64,000 nucleotides of DNA from Coccinella septempunctata (GCF_907165205.1 NC_058189.1:18660001-18724000); one strand, 5' to 3'; shown: positions 22,032-33,524, counted from the first letter of the stretch. Translations and numbers: made by a program. The notes: a model not told the origin generated them from the sequence alone.

Positions 22032-25000
22032 ATGCCAAGCTTGCTTTGTTTACTTTGTGGTGGTGATGAGACAAATGTTCAAAAATTGCATAATTATCCC
22101 CGTAATCTAGGAAGGTGAGTTAATATGTAATTATTGCTAAGGTTTCTATGTTTCTTAAATCAAAGAACTAATAATGTCGGAGTTCGGTGCGGAGAGCGGA
22201 TCGGTGCGGACCTAACCAATTTCGATTCTTCCTGGTGGCGTGTTATTTCCCCTATTGCAAGGTGGTGAGATAGTTCAAAAACAGGAGTCGAATTATTACT
22301 TTTTGATTTAAGGTTTCATTGGGATACTTTAAGTTATTTTTCATTTGTTTTTGGGGTTTTTCTTGTATATTTTTTTCTTTCTTATATACCTATTTAAAAC
22401 TGTACGTGAAGTACACTTCTTTTTGAGAGTTGATGAAAAAGGAAAAAACATCAGTAAAAAGGGATAAAAATGGCAAATAATAGTCCGGGGATTTATCCCC
22501 GGATAAAAACGGCAATTACTCCGAAATCGATAAAAACATTGGAGAATATACAGGAAAATAGTGAGCAATTTTCTTTCGCAGATTTAATAATACTTAAAAA
22601 TGAATTAGATGAACTGAAAAAACAGGCAATTTTGAACGAAGACAGCGAGTTGAATACTCAAGTCGACATATTATCACAATCTTTAACATTGAAAAAAGAT
22701 GCGAACGAAAATAAACACATATTCAAATACGGAGTTAATGATAAGGGACCATATGTTGTTTTTGTAGAAAGTAAGATTGGTAACGTGGGAAATCTAAACC
22801 CATTGACTATAGGAAAAATTTTTTTCGAAAATAACAACTTTGAATTAAGAATAAATAAAATATCCAAAAAAGGTAGAAATAGAATAGGAATAGAGTTTTC
22901 CACGGCCGAAGATGCAAACAAGTTTGTATCAAATAATACTTTTCCAGCTTATAATGTATACATCCCTGCAGTATATTTAACAGTCAGGGGTATCATTTCG
23001 GGAATAGATGTAGATATAGATGAACAAGAAATTATAGATTTTGGAAAATCCGATTACGAAATAATTAATGTTCGAAGACTAAAGAAAAGAATTATAATCG
23101 ATGGCGAAGTACAATACAAAAAGACTAAATCTTGCGTAATTACTTTTAGAAGTACTACATTACCTAAATATATAACATTATACCATAATTTTTTAGAAGT
23201 CTCGCAATACGTCTATCCTGTTATACAATGCTTTAATTGCCTACGTTTCAGACATACGGCACATTTATGTAAAAGTAGTAGGAGATGCAGAAATTGTGGT
23301 GAGGATCATGAATATGTAAACTGCCCTAATGAAACAAAATGTATATTTTGTGGAGAAGGGCATACGGCGATGGAAAGAACCTGCCCGGAATACGAACATC
23401 AAAAATTGATTAAAGAAGCTATGGCAGTATATAAATATACCTTTTATGAAGCGAACCTCATGCTTCGAAAACGAAAAAATTTCAATATAGGTACGAGTGC
23501 ATTTCCGAGTCTTCCGAAATACGAGGAGGAAAATAACATCCCGGTAACAGTTAACAGAATATCATATGCGGACAAAACAAAAGCATCAAAAAACATTCAG
23601 ATAATAAAACAAATAAACCCCACAGAATTACCACCTTTTCTCCTAGGAAAAGAATAGCTCCTCAAAAACCAGCATATGACAGAGATGAAATTAAAAAATG
23701 CCTGATCGAATATGAACCAAATTACAACATGAATAATAGAGAAAAAATTTATAATACCCAAAACTCAGAAATGGATATATCTATAAACTCAGATGATATT
23801 AATCCAACAAATGAAATAGAAACTCAATCGAACTATTCAAATTTCGAAGAGAATATTATAAATAATGAGAGAAAAATAATTATTCACGATGTACAAATAC
23901 ATAAACCTCCAGTATAAAATAGAAATAGATGATACATCTATGGATGAAATTGGAGAATATTAACCCTTCATTATATCATGCCCACCGACAAATATATGTG
24001 TATATGTAAACCCCTTTATTATTTTATTTACCTAACTAGTCTCAAATATATTCAATATGTTTATTATACAATGGAATATAAGATCAATAATAGCTAATTA
24101 TAACGAACTTATGGGCAAGCTGACAATGTCTATGCCGGATATGATAGCCTTGACTGAAACCCTTCTTGATAAAGATAAAATAATTAAAATAAAAAATTAT
24201 AAAATCATCAGAAATGACAGATATGACCGTTGGGGAGGAATAGCCCTCTTAATCAAGGAAAATATAAAGTTCAAAATTATAAACATAAATATCCAAAATA
24301 TGCCAAAAAAATTCCAATTTCAGATAGTAGAAGTAAACAAGGTCTGGTTTATTAACATATATAACCCACCAGATACCAAATTAGACAAGAAAATATTGAT
24401 TAAAATAATAGATTCAAGCCCAGGTCCTTTTGTGATCATGGGAGACCTGAATGCGCAAAACTTCATGTGGGGGTCTGAGTCCATAAACCCCAATGGTAGG
24501 ATTATTCAAGAGCTAACTGAAGATCGGGATATAATTATACTAAATGATGGATCTGCGGGGTGTAAGGGGGAAGGATGCGTTTTATAGCCTCTCCTCTCAA
24601 ATGCCAACCTCACCTACTCGCGGTGCACCCTGTTCTTACGAACGAGGCTCTGGCGACCGAACATGAGCGGTATAACTCTGTTTCCCACAATTACGTAGCC
24701 TAAACATTGGCTTGAGCAGGAAATGGCTCTCTGCGTTGCTCAAGTTACGTCTCAGACCTTGTCGTCTCAGGTTACCTGTGCCACAAGATAATCTAGTCGT
24801 AGCCGCAACCAAAGTTGCACTGACAGCGTTACCAGTGCAGCTTTTGAACACCTTCTAACGCAGCTCCTACAAAAAGATGGATCAGTCGAACAGGACAAAA
24901 TTCGTATCCGGAGGTAAAATACCCTCCCATTCGGATCTCCGGGGGAGGGTGCCTGAGCGAGTGAATCATCGAACAAACACCAATGAAAAGCACATAGCTT

Positions 25001-28000
25001 TTGCAGCATGGAACGTCAGAACCTTGCTAGACAACCGTAAGGCCGACCGACCAGAGAGGCGTACTGCCCTAATCGATAAGGAACTGCAACGAACATCCAT
25101 TGCAATAGTTGCTTTAAGCGAAACACGCTTTTCGGACGAAGGTAGCTTGGTAGAACAAGCGTATACATTTTTCTGGAAAGGCTTGCCGGAAGGCGAAATC
25201 AGACAACATGGCGTAGGCTTTGCCATTAGAAACGACCTGGCCGCCAAACTTACCGAAAATCCAGTTGGTATCTCAGAACGTTTAATGACCCTACGTTTTC
25301 CTGCAGCGAATAACACGTTTGTGAACATCATTGCAGTATACGCACCCACTTTGAACTCCTCTGACAACTTAAAGGACACTTTTTACGAAACACTCGTTGC
25401 TACATTAAGTAAAATCCCAAAACGGGAACGAATAATTCTCCTTGGAGACTTCAACGCTAGAGTGGGCAGAGGTCAAGACTCAGAACTATGGCCGGGAATA
25501 ATAGGGAAACACGGCACAGACAGCATCAATTCGAATGGAGAACGTCTGCTGGCTCTTTGTGCAGAACACAATCTGTGTATAACGAACACCTATTTTATTA
25601 CGAGACCCAATTCAAGGGGGACCTGGCGCCACCCGCGCTCAGGGCATTGGCATACCCTCGACTATGTGATCGTGAGAAGGAAAGATCTGAAAGAGGTGTT
25701 GGTCACTAAACCCAGAGCAGATCTGGAGTGCTGGACTGATCATAGGCTGGTAATCTCGAAAATGAAAATCTCAATGCGCCCAAAATATCAACGCAAGCCG
25801 AAGTATCTAAGAGAGCGCCTTCAAATATCCAAACTACAAAACCCTTCTACAAAGGACAGATTCACAGCTGCCGTCAAAAGTAGCCTAACACCACCGGATT
25901 ATAACGACGACATTGAGACTCATTGGCTCCGTTTCAAGTCATCCCTTACAAATACAGCGAAGGAAATACTGGGCACGGAACGCTCCCGAAAATCCCCAGA
26001 CTGGTTTGCCGACAGCGAAACTCATATCGCACCCCTTTTGGATGCAAAACACAAAGCGATGAAAACCGCAATTAACAAGCCTGGCGATGTTGCAGCCCAA
26101 ATAGGTTTCATAAACATAAAACGCGAGGTCCGTCAAGAAATAAGAAAAATCAAGGACAGCTGGTGGAAAGAAAAAGCTAGAGAAATACAAGCTTACGCCG
26201 ATAACCATGACTACAGGCGTTTTTTCGAAGCTATTAAAACTGTTTACGGTCCAAGCAGAAAAGCTAGCTTTCCTATAAGAGATGCTCATGGAGCTATTCT
26301 AACTGATGATAGAAAAATTCTCGAAAGATGGAAGGAGCATTACTCACAGGTCTTGAATCAAAATAACGACTCGGATTTATCCATTTTAGAACTGCTTCCC
26401 GCGTATAGTCCGATGACATCGCTTGATGACGAAATTTCAATGTCGGAAATCATAAGCGCGATTGAAAATATGAAAAATGATAAGTCCCCTGGTCTAGACG
26501 GCATTCCGGCGGAGATATTCAAAGCCTTGGATGAGGACATTGTCAATAGTCTCCTAATACTATTCCGCAAGATCTGGGAACAGGGAGATGTGCCACAAGA
26601 CTTCAGAGACGCTTTAGTTATCAACCTCTATAAGAACAAAGGCGATACGTCGAATTGCAACAATTACAGGGGCATATCGTTGCTTAATGTGGCCGGTAAA
26701 ATTCTCTCGAAGATTATGGCTAATCGTCTGGTTCCACTCTTAGAGAGGCTTTTACCTGAATCCCAGTGCGGCTTTCGACCAAATCGAGGTACGGTGGACC
26801 TAATTTTTACACTTCGACAGCTACAAGAAAAGGCCCGTGAACAACAATCAAGGATTTATACAGCCTTCATCGATTTAAGCAAGGCATTCGACTCGGTGAA
26901 TCGGAGAGCGCTCTGGAAAATCATGGCACGTCTAGGAGTACCCGAAAAATTCCTAGCAGTGTGTAAAAGCCTTCATACCAACAACACCGCTAGAATACAG
27001 CATAATGGCTCTACAACCGACCATTTCTCAACCAACTCTGGAATAAAACAAGGCTGCGTATTAGCGCCTTTACTGTTCAATATTTTCGCCATAGCTGTAT
27101 CGATAATTGCTGACATGAGCATGCCCGTAAGAGGTGTTGGGATAAGATTCAGATTTGATGGAGGCCTGTTTAACCTGAAGCGCCTCAGAGCAAAAACCCG
27201 TACCAAGTTTATCACGGAAATTCAATATGCAGACGACTGTTCACTCATCGCTAGCAGCTCAGAGGATCTACAGATAATGATGGACACCTATAAACATATA
27301 TACGAAGCTTTAGGCCTTAGACTCAATATTGACAAGACCAAAATCCTGGTAAGTCCGCCAGAAAGCCTTCAAACAGATATCAGCCTGGACAATGAAACTC
27401 TAGAACAGGTTGAGCAGTTCAAATACTTGGGAAGCTTCATAAATACTAGGGCTAACCTTGACACGGAAATACACAACCGTATCAATTCGGCATCACGGGC
27501 ATTCTGGAAGCTGAAGGACAGAGTGTTCCAAAATCACGACCTCAATCTGAAGACCAAGACAGCTGTTTACAGAGCAGTGGTCCTCCCAACGCTTCTTTAC
27601 GGAAGCGAAAGCTGGACTCCCTACAGGCGACATATTAAACAGCTTGAACAGACGCAGCAACGTCATCTAAGACAGATAATGCACATCAGATGGTTCCACA
27701 AAGTTTCGAATGCAGAAGTCTTGCAGCGCGCGAGTTGTACAACAATTGAGACTCAAGTAACGAGGGCCCGACTCAGATGGAGCGGCCACATTCTGAGGAT
27801 GCAAGACACAAGACTCCCCAAAATAGCTCTATACGGCGAACTCACTGAGGGAGCCCGGAAACCAGGAGGCCAGTATAAGCGGTTTAAGGATACACTACAT
27901 CAATCCCTAAAATCAGTTAATGCTAATCATAACTGGGAACAACTAGCGTTAGACAGGTCACAGTGGAGGTCTTTGGTCCACAGTTATATTGGAGAATCGA

Positions 28001-31000
28001 GAAGGATACAGCGGCGGCCAGATCTGGTTGGAGACTATCCATGCCCTGAGTGTGGAAGGATCTGCAGGTCACGGTTGGGTCTCTTTAGTCACAGGAGGGC
28101 ACACAGTCGCAACTAGCACTAAGAAGTTACAAGTCTGTTCGAATTTTTTTTTTTTTTTTTTTTCTTCTTCTTTTTGTAGATTCATTCCCGGTAACGGGAT
28201 ACAGCAATGAATGAATGAATGAATGAATGGATCTGCGACAAGAATGACGAAACCAAATGAAAAGAAAAGTGCACCAGACCTGACTATTGTACCGACTAAT
28301 CTCGCCAACAAGTTTTCGTGGATGGTAAATCATGATACAGGACAAAGCGACCACTTCCCAATTCACATACATTTTTCAGAAGAACCAAACATAAAAACGA
28401 CAAAATTTTATTCTACAAGAAAATTTAAAACTTCCAAAGCTGATTGGCCTAAATTCCAAACGAATATAAACAATTTCATGAGTGAGAATGAAATAAACAA
28501 CTTAAGTGAATTCGATGATATGATTAAGATATGTGCGGAAAGAAGCATCCCCATCAAAATGGATAGAAAAACCAATAACCATAAGATTGCGATATGGTGG
28601 ACTGATGAACTGACGAAGGCAATACTCCAGCGAAAAGATGCCTTTGCGGAATATATAAGAGAACCCAATTTGGAAAATTATATCAGAGTAAAGGAATTGA
28701 AAGCCAGAACCAAACGTATGATCAAAACCGAAAAAAGGAATAGTTTCAGAAAATTTACTGAGAGTATAAATTTCAACAATAGCAAGAAAGCATGGAATAC
28801 CATAAAAAAAATTCAAAGGTAGTAAAGACGGACATACCTGCAATAACCAACCCGAGGTTGAAACCGTGGAAAAATTAATGATCAAACTAACAGAAAATAA
28901 ATCACCCCTGATATCTTTTAACCTAGAGAACAACCTTTCCCCTATGATCACCCCATTGGAAATTCGTAAACTTATACCGGAAAAAGACTCTGCTCCTGGA
29001 ATGAATTCGCTGACATATCCAATGTACAGAAATCTACCTATAATGGCTTGGGAAAAATTAGCGGAAATATTCAACAAGCTACTTGTAAATCCACAAACTA
29101 TAAATACCTCAATGAAATTTTTGATACTCCCTTTCGGCAAACCAGGTAAAGACGTCAACAATGTAGACAATTTACGACCCATCTCGTTGGCACCCTGCTC
29201 AGTGAAAATATTGGAGTCAATAGTAAAACACAGGATAGAAAAAATAACAGAGGAAAATATAGAAAAAAATAATCCCTACAGTTTCGGTTTTAGACGAGGA
29301 AAATCTATTTACGACAATCTCTTGGTGGCATGCTCCAGCATCTATGAATCCTTTATACGGAGAAAATTCACTATCATTATTTTGCTGGATATAAAAGCAG
29401 CTTATGATAATGTGAACCTACATATTCTTAAGGATGATTTATATGATATCGGCATACCAGTAGACATCGCAAATCTGATTATAGCTTTAATGAATTATCG
29501 GGAATTATATTTTCATGATAAAGATGCAGACAGCATAAAGGGACCCTGGATAGCGCATGAAGGATTAATACAGGGATCATTACTTAGCCCTACATTATTT
29601 AATGTATATCTCTTGAAAGTTGGGGTGTGCGCAGAGGGAAATGTTAAGATTTTTCAGTATGCTGATGATCTGTTTTTAGAATGTACAGGATGGGACATAG
29701 GAGAGATATGGGAAAATCTAGATAAAACCTTAAAAAATCTAGGAGAATGGCTGGGAAAGAGAAACCTCAAAATGTGTGCAGAAAAATGTGCTGCAATGTT
29801 ATTTGCACGTAGACCCATACCTGAACAAATACCAAAGTTCTCCATCGAAGAAACAGAAATCCCCTGGAAACAAGAGATAAAATATCTAGGAGTAACATTA
29901 GATCAAAAACTCAATTGGACAAAACAAATAGATGAGGTCTGCGGTAAAGCAATGAAGAACTGTAACATACTGAGAACATTATGTGGAACCTGGTGGGGTG
30001 CCCAACCTGGAGTACTGTTGGATTTTGGGGCTCTATTGTATGGAACATGCTCTGTGACCTCTCTGAGGAAGTTAGACAGGGTACAATATCATGCACTAAG
30101 AATAAGCTTGGGACTTATGCGATCTACGCCAATAAACCTTATACTTTCAGAAAGTGGAGAAATGAAACTGGAAAAAAGAAGAATATTACTATCGTCAAAA
30201 TATATACTAAAAAGAATGAGATGCAGAAATGACCCAATACTGCAAAACATTGAAGAATTAACACTTTTCAAAGGTTTTTGGAACAATAATAGAAAACCAC
30301 CCTTTGTAAAAGCGTATGAAAGAGTAAAGCCCAGAATTAAACTCATGGAGAGATCACAAAAACTTCCAGTCTACAACTTAAATATTGATATGCACATCAG
30401 GGACCATGATATAGTGGTAGCTCCAATAGAAAAAAATAGCATCGACGCACCTTTGAAGTTCCAATCCTTTTGCGAGAGGCATATTAAATCCCCATATCAG
30501 GCTATTTATACCGATGCATCAAAACAGGACAATCCTCGGACCGTTGGAGCTGGAATATACTCTGAAAATATATCGGCATCTCTCAGATTACCAGATCATT
30601 GGGCTATATACACAGCAGAAATGTTCGCAATTGGATATGCCTTAGAGTGGTCCCTGAAGAACAACCCTAGAACAAATATCATCATTTTCACGGATTCACG
30701 AAGCGCAATTATGAAACTTAAAAACTGGAAAATAAAAACTGACATACATGCTATAGAAATTAGGGTTAAAACACTGCTAATAAGAGCAGAGGAGATGGGA
30801 ATTAATGTTAAGTGTGTGTAGATCCCCAGCCATTCTGGCATAGCTGGGAACGAGGAGGTAGATAGGCTGGCTAACAGAGGGAGAGAAAAAGAGGTAACAA
30901 AATACGAGGGTAGCTACCAGGATGTTTACAACATGATTAGACAAGAAGTCAAGAAGGAATGGCAGACAGAATGGAAGGAAATGGGCAGAAGTAAGGGAAA

Positions 31001-31904
31001 AACCAAAACCTACGTCAATATGGTGGGAGTTAAGGATAACATTACGGGAAACAAGTTAATAGGAACAAATATTTCAAGAAAAACATTAACAACAATGATT
31101 AGATTGAGATCTGGACATGTGCTATCACCCCAACACCTATACAAAATAAAAATCGAAGATGAGGAAAAATGCCATTGTGGCGAACGCGGTGATATAAGAC
31201 ACATATTTTTCGAATGCTCATTGAATCAGGAAAATTGTTCACTATTTTATACAAGATTAGAAGCATTCTCCTTTCAACGCCCAATTAATCTGAATGAGGT
31301 CATTTTCAGCTCCTCTCCTGATATTGCAAAACTCATATCTGAGTTCCTCAGGGCCTCAAACATTAAGCTGTAATTTCGATTTGACTCCTGTTAAAAGACC
31401 TAATAACATATCATGTTTGTTTGACAGTAACAAGTTGTTGTTTTCCTATGTCAGTGATGTCAACCTGTTCCTGTGTAAACACCGAACCCGAGACCGAACG
31501 TTTTGACACATGATACTGGGTGCATGTCCAATGGACGAGCCCAAGGTTTCCCAACGTGACAGCTTGGGAAACAAAGAAGAAGAAGAAGAAGAACTAATAA
31601 TGTCTTCCGTGAATCTTATAGAATGATATGTAAAATAGTCATAAGCACAGTCGATCTATGAATGGAATTAGCAATGTGCTAATATTGTTAAACTTTCAGA
31701 TCTAAGGAATGGCAAGAAATACTAGGAATGGAATTCACGGGTGAATCTCTATATTCATTCAAGATCTGCAATAAGCATTTTTCACCAGATTCATATATGG
31801 ATCTAAACAGATTTAAGCTTCACAGATCCGCAGTTCCTTTTCCTCGGCAAACCTCTGCAAGAACTATTAAGACACATGAAGTAAATATGGAATTTCATCT
31901 GTAG
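22032..31904 (+). CDS. THAP-domain protein, two exons split by a transposon-filled intron
   Basis: Join of 22032-22114 and 31700-31904, giving 95 aa. The donor is AAG|GTGAGT and the acceptor AACTTTCAG. The product is a THAP DNA-binding domain: C6 and C9 (C-x2-C), P23, W32, C51 and H54 (C-x2-H, followed by F), and the terminal AVPFP at 72-76. Ligand spacing (41 residues between C9 and C51) fits the family. A short basic tail follows to a TAG at 31902-31904. Further exons are possible: an acceptor-like TTGTTTCAG near 32045 precedes an open stretch ending at about 32161, but its phase does not join cleanly. The intron was about 160 bp before a 9.4-kb retrotransposon entered it. Whether the gene is still spliced is unknown. 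Confidence 0.6.
22163..22178. repeat. Target-site duplication, left, of the I-like element
   Basis: AAGAACTAATAATGTC, 16 bp, repeated at 31589-31604. It fixes the outer element's limits. Confidence 0.9.
22470..23917 (+). pseudogene. I-like ORF1 (gag-like), one frameshift
   Basis: From ATG at 22470 to a TAG at 23655-23657 the frame encodes 395 aa. There is a predicted coiled coil near residues 25-75, an RRM-like or gag core ending in NVRRLKKRIIIDG, and CCHC knuckles CFNCLRFRHTAHLC, CRNCGEDHEYVNC and CIFCGEGHTAMERTC at about residues 252-310. An acidic, N- and I-rich tail is open in another frame up to 23917 and joins upstream of the stop, so a frameshift near 23630 probably truncated a protein of about 480 aa. 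The protein would package element RNA. Confidence 0.75.
24057..24557 (+). pseudogene. I-like ORF2, N-terminal endonuclease part (interrupted)
   Basis: It starts with MFIIQWNIRS and carries the APE-type endonuclease motifs QWN, TET (residues 36-38), YNPP and GDLNAQ. The frame is cut in the middle of the endonuclease by the RTE-like insertion. The last codon before the insertion (GCG, 24555-24557) lies in the target duplication, and reading resumes in the same frame at 28238. Confidence 0.85.
24547..24557. repeat. Target-site duplication, left, of the RTE-like element
   Basis: ATGGATCTGCG, 11 bp, inside the I-like endonuclease; repeated at 28227-28237. Confidence 0.9.
24558..28226 (+). mobile_element. 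RTE-like non-LTR retrotransposon, 3.7 kb, complete
   Basis: Bounded by an 11-bp target duplication, it has a 5' UTR of about 320 bp (24558-24876), a single ORF, a short 3' UTR with a T-run (28145-28163) and an ATGA tetranucleotide tail (about 28206-28226). A single endonuclease-RT ORF, total length under 4 kb and a short-repeat tail are characteristic of the RTE group. It is less AT-rich than its surroundings and looks the youngest element here. Confidence 0.85.
24877..28116 (+). CDS. RTE-like endonuclease/reverse transcriptase with C-terminal C2H2 finger, 1079 aa, intact
   Basis: A single uninterrupted ORF for target-primed reverse transcription. The N-terminal APE-type endonuclease has AAWNVRT (residues 44-50), SETR (81-84), GDFNARVG (190-197), LDYV (261-264) and TDHR (287-290). 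The RT has the finger motif SPGLDGIPAE, NYRGISL, CGFRPNRGT, FIDLSKAFDSV, GIKQGCVLAP (about 721) and QYADDCS (about 784). A thumb/connection region follows, then a terminal C2H2-type finger (CPECGRICRSRLGLFSHRRAH, shown split here as C-x2-C and H-x3-H) at about 1055-1075. All catalytic motifs look intact. The start at MDQSNRT is the first ATG before the endonuclease. The closest clade (RTE, RTE-X or Proto2) cannot be decided by eye. Confidence 0.88.
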   Translation: MDQSNRTKFVSGGKIPSHSDLRGRVPERVNHRTNTNEKHIAFAAWNVRTLLDNRKADRPERRTALIDKELQRTSIAIVALSETRFSDEGSLVEQAYTFFWKGLPEGEIRQHGVGFAIRNDLAAKLTENPVGISERLMTLRFPAANNTFVNIIAVYAPTLNSSDNLKDTFYETLVATLSKIPKRERIILLGDFNARVGRGQDSELWPGIIGKHGTDSINSNGERLLALCAEHNLCITNTYFITRPNSRGTWRHPRSGHWHTLDYVIVRRKDLKEVLVTKPRADLECWTDHRLVISKMKISMRPKYQRKPKYLRERLQISKLQNPSTKDRFTAAVKSSLTPPDYNDDIETHWLRFKSSLTNTAKEILGTERSRKSPDWFADSETHIAPLLDAKHKAMKTAINKPGDVAAQIGFINIKREVRQEIRKIKDSWWKEKAREIQAYADNHDYRRFFEAIKTVYGPSRKASFPIRDAHGAILTDDRKILERWKEHYSQVLNQNNDSDLSILELLPAYSPMTSLDDEISMSEIISAIENMKNDKSPGLDGIPAEIFKALDEDIVNSLLILFRKIWEQGDVPQDFRDALVINLYKNKGDTSNCNNYRGISLLNVAGKILSKIMANRLVPLLERLLPESQCGFRPNRGTVDLIFTLRQLQEKAREQQSRIYTAFIDLSKAFDSVNRRALWKIMARLGVPEKFLAVCKSLHTNNTARIQHNGSTTDHFSTNSGIKQGCVLAPLLFNIFAIAVSIIADMSMPVRGVGIRFRFDGGLFNLKRLRAKTRTKFITEIQYADDCSLIASSSEDLQIMMDTYKHIYEALGLRLNIDKTKILVSPPESLQTDISLDNETLEQVEQFKYLGSFINTRANLDTEIHNRINSASRAFWKLKDRVFQNHDLNLKTKTAVYRAVVLPTLLYGSESWTPYRRHIKQLEQTQQRHLRQIMHIRWFHKVSNAEVLQRASCTTIETQVTRARLRWSGHILRMQDTRLPKIALYGELTEGARKPGGQYKRFKDTLHQSLKSVNANHNWEQLALDRSQWRSLVHSYIGESRRIQRRPDLVGDYPCPECGRICRSRLGLFSHRRAHSRN
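28227..28237. repeat. Target-site duplication, right, of the RTE-like element
   Basis: Second ATGGATCTGCG, directly after the (ATGA)n tail of the RTE-like element. Confidence 0.9.
28238..31373 (+). pseudogene. I-like ORF2, rest: endonuclease end, RT, RNase H; two lesions
   Basis: The segment to about 28822 contains the endonuclease C-terminus (SDHFP). A length change in an A8 run (28804-28811) shifts the frame. The RT then reads from about 28812: FGKPGK, RPISL, FGFRRGKS, LDIKAAYDNV, GLIQGSLLSP and QYADDLF at about 29655-29675. RNase H follows with YTDAS, a conserved AEM glutamate and FTDSRSA at about 30505-30710. A TAG at 30819-30821 falls just before the family's SHSGI.GNE..D motif, which is intact in the same frame. 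A C-terminal cysteine/histidine segment (CHCGERGDIRHIFFEC) ends at 31373. Confidence 0.85.
31589..31604. repeat. Target-site duplication, right, of the I-like element
   Basis: Second copy of AAGAACTAATAATGTC, directly after the (GAA)n tail. The first two bases could also belong to that tail, so the certain part is 14 bp. Confidence 0.9.
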
Positions 31905-32994
31905 AATCTGAAAAAGGTATTTGAAAATTGCGATTTTGTGCATACGCCCTTCTGGCACGAAACCCTTCATATGATAACACATAACATCTCAACTCATTTT
32001 GCAAAAGTTTTGTTTTTTGTAGTTGTTGAAAAATAGTTATAAATTGTTTCAGAAATTATGACTAAAGTGACTGAGGCAGCTTTGGATGATCCAAGCCCTA
32101 GCTCAAAAATCCCACATTTGGCCACACCGAATATCAAGGACGAAAATATTCAGAAATTTTGATGAACTTTCAATAATGGACAGTAGGTACACCAAGAAAA
32201 AAGCAATTAATGAAAATCATTCATAGAAGGGAGAATAATATGAGGAAAATTAAAACCTTATGTAGGGAAAATCCCAAGATTTAAAAGCTCTCACAAATGT
32301 ATGTGAAACTAGTGTGGTATGTAAAATTATGAAATTAATGAAATTAGAAAAGGGAAAAGGCAGTGAAAAGAAAAATAAATATAATTCAACATTGAAAAAT
32401 TTCAAATTCATTAATTTCAAATTTTTTTTTCTCCAAGTTCCATTTATTTTGTATTTCATTTGTAAAATAAAATTTAGCTATTGTATATACATAAACCTAT
32501 ACTATACATACATATACATATATACCTATACCTATATTTGTTAATTATTGAATTGTTTCTTACTTAAATTGTGCTGGGACTTTTTTGGAGTTGAAATATA
32601 GCTATGAATCTTACTGATGTAGTTTTACATTTCCTATTTCCTCAGTGAATAAATGAGAAACTTTGCATTTTTGAAATCTGAAAATATTCCTTGATGAAAA
32701 TTTGTCAATAAAGGCAATATTTATCAGATAGGACATTTTCCGTACGTCAAAAATGCAAAATTTCTCATAAAACAATGTTGGCTCTTCGAACTGAATAAAA
32801 TCGGCAATGCGCCAGTTCAAATTTCCCGCGCTTTTGCGAGAAACTGCATGCAGCGCCTCTACAAATGCTTTCCGAAAAAATTAGGGAGATGGAGAACTAG
32901 GATGTGACTTCATTTTAGCAGGTAGTTGACCATCTCGTTTGTCTCTGGTCAAAATCAATTCAGTATATTTCTCAAGAATATTCGACTATTCGAG
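31905..32994. other. AT-rich non-coding stretch with a small hairpin
   Basis: No confident gene. A stretch near 32053-32161 could be a further THAP-gene exon. AT-rich TATA/CATA microsatellite-like sequence lies near 32483-32530. A perfect-looking hairpin has arms at 32653-32674 and 32747-32768 (core TTGCATTTTTGA and its complement). Confidence 0.5.
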
Positions 32995-33200
32995 ATGGAT
33001 AATGAAAAAAGAAAGTGCAAATTTACGGAAGATCTTCCAAAAGAATTTCCATTCCTTATAAAACAAAACTTGATTCTGAAGTCCAATGTAAGAAGTGTTT
33101 GGGTCAATTAAGCACTGCATTTGGAGATAGAAGGGATATTGTAAGCTATGTTTCAAGTTACAAACGTAAAAAAAATGGTTAATGCAGCAGCGTTTTTCTC
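32995..33200 (+). pseudogene. BED/hAT-like zinc-finger coding remnant
   Basis: The frame from 32995 reads MDNEKRKCKFTEDLPKEFPF and then continues to a TAA at 33109-33111. After a one-base frame change it continues as FGDRRDIVSYVSSYKRKK with an NAAA-like end. This matches a widespread animal module (pattern F..EL.KE.PF, C..C...F, GGR.DI..H..S.KHK....AAA), a BED-like zinc finger common in hAT-derived proteins. Key cysteines and one histidine are lost. A better preserved inverted copy lies at 62335-62585. The copy A counterpart begins at window position 1. Confidence 0.5.
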
Positions 33201-33371
33201 TCTGATCAAATATTTCAGACATTCAAATTTTGTTGGTTTATGAGTACCATGGTCTCTTGAAATCTCATAAAAGCAAAGAGTTTCATTTTTGCTTTTTTGA
33301 ATAAGAGAAGCCCGATGATATGGCTTTATTTTTCAATCGTAGACGTTAAAAAAATAATGTGTTCCTGCGAC

Positions 33372-33476
33372 ACATTTCGGACGTTCCGAGAATTGTTCTA
33401 GAACTGCGCAAAACTGTTGCGCCCTAGTATCGAATACTCTGCGCAGTTCTAGAACCATTCTCGGACTGTCCGAAAT
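33372..33476. repeat. Imperfect hairpin, copy B
   Basis: This is the same hairpin as at 321-432 without the 7-nt duplication in the left arm, so it probably shows the parental stem. Confidence 0.7.
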
Positions 33477-33524
33477 TCGAACCCGAATACAGCTATTCTA
33501 TTGATGAATAAATTGGTAATGGTA

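Larger units (their letters stand above)
22179..31588 (+). mobile_element. I-clade-like non-LTR retrotransposon with RNase H, interrupted by an RTE-like element
   Basis: This is a full-length-looking insertion with 5' UTR (22179-22469), ORF1 with CCHC knuckles, ORF2 with APE endonuclease, RT and RNase H, a 3' UTR and a (GAA)n tail (about 31575-31588). The RNase H after the RT and an ORF1 with paired knuckles point to the I/Nimb group rather than Jockey. Without the nested 3.7-kb insertion it is about 5.7 kb. Frameshifts and a stop make it inactive. Confidence 0.85.

Noticed and set aside
28223..28240. ATG at 28223 as the start of a separate gene
   Set aside because: The ATG comes from the ATGA tail of the RTE-like element. 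The reading frame is the continuation of the interrupted I-like ORF2.
32053..32161. Third exon of the THAP gene at 31700
   Set aside because: An acceptor-like site and a short open stretch exist, but I could not find a donor in a compatible phase before the stop at 31902, so it was left as a possibility only.
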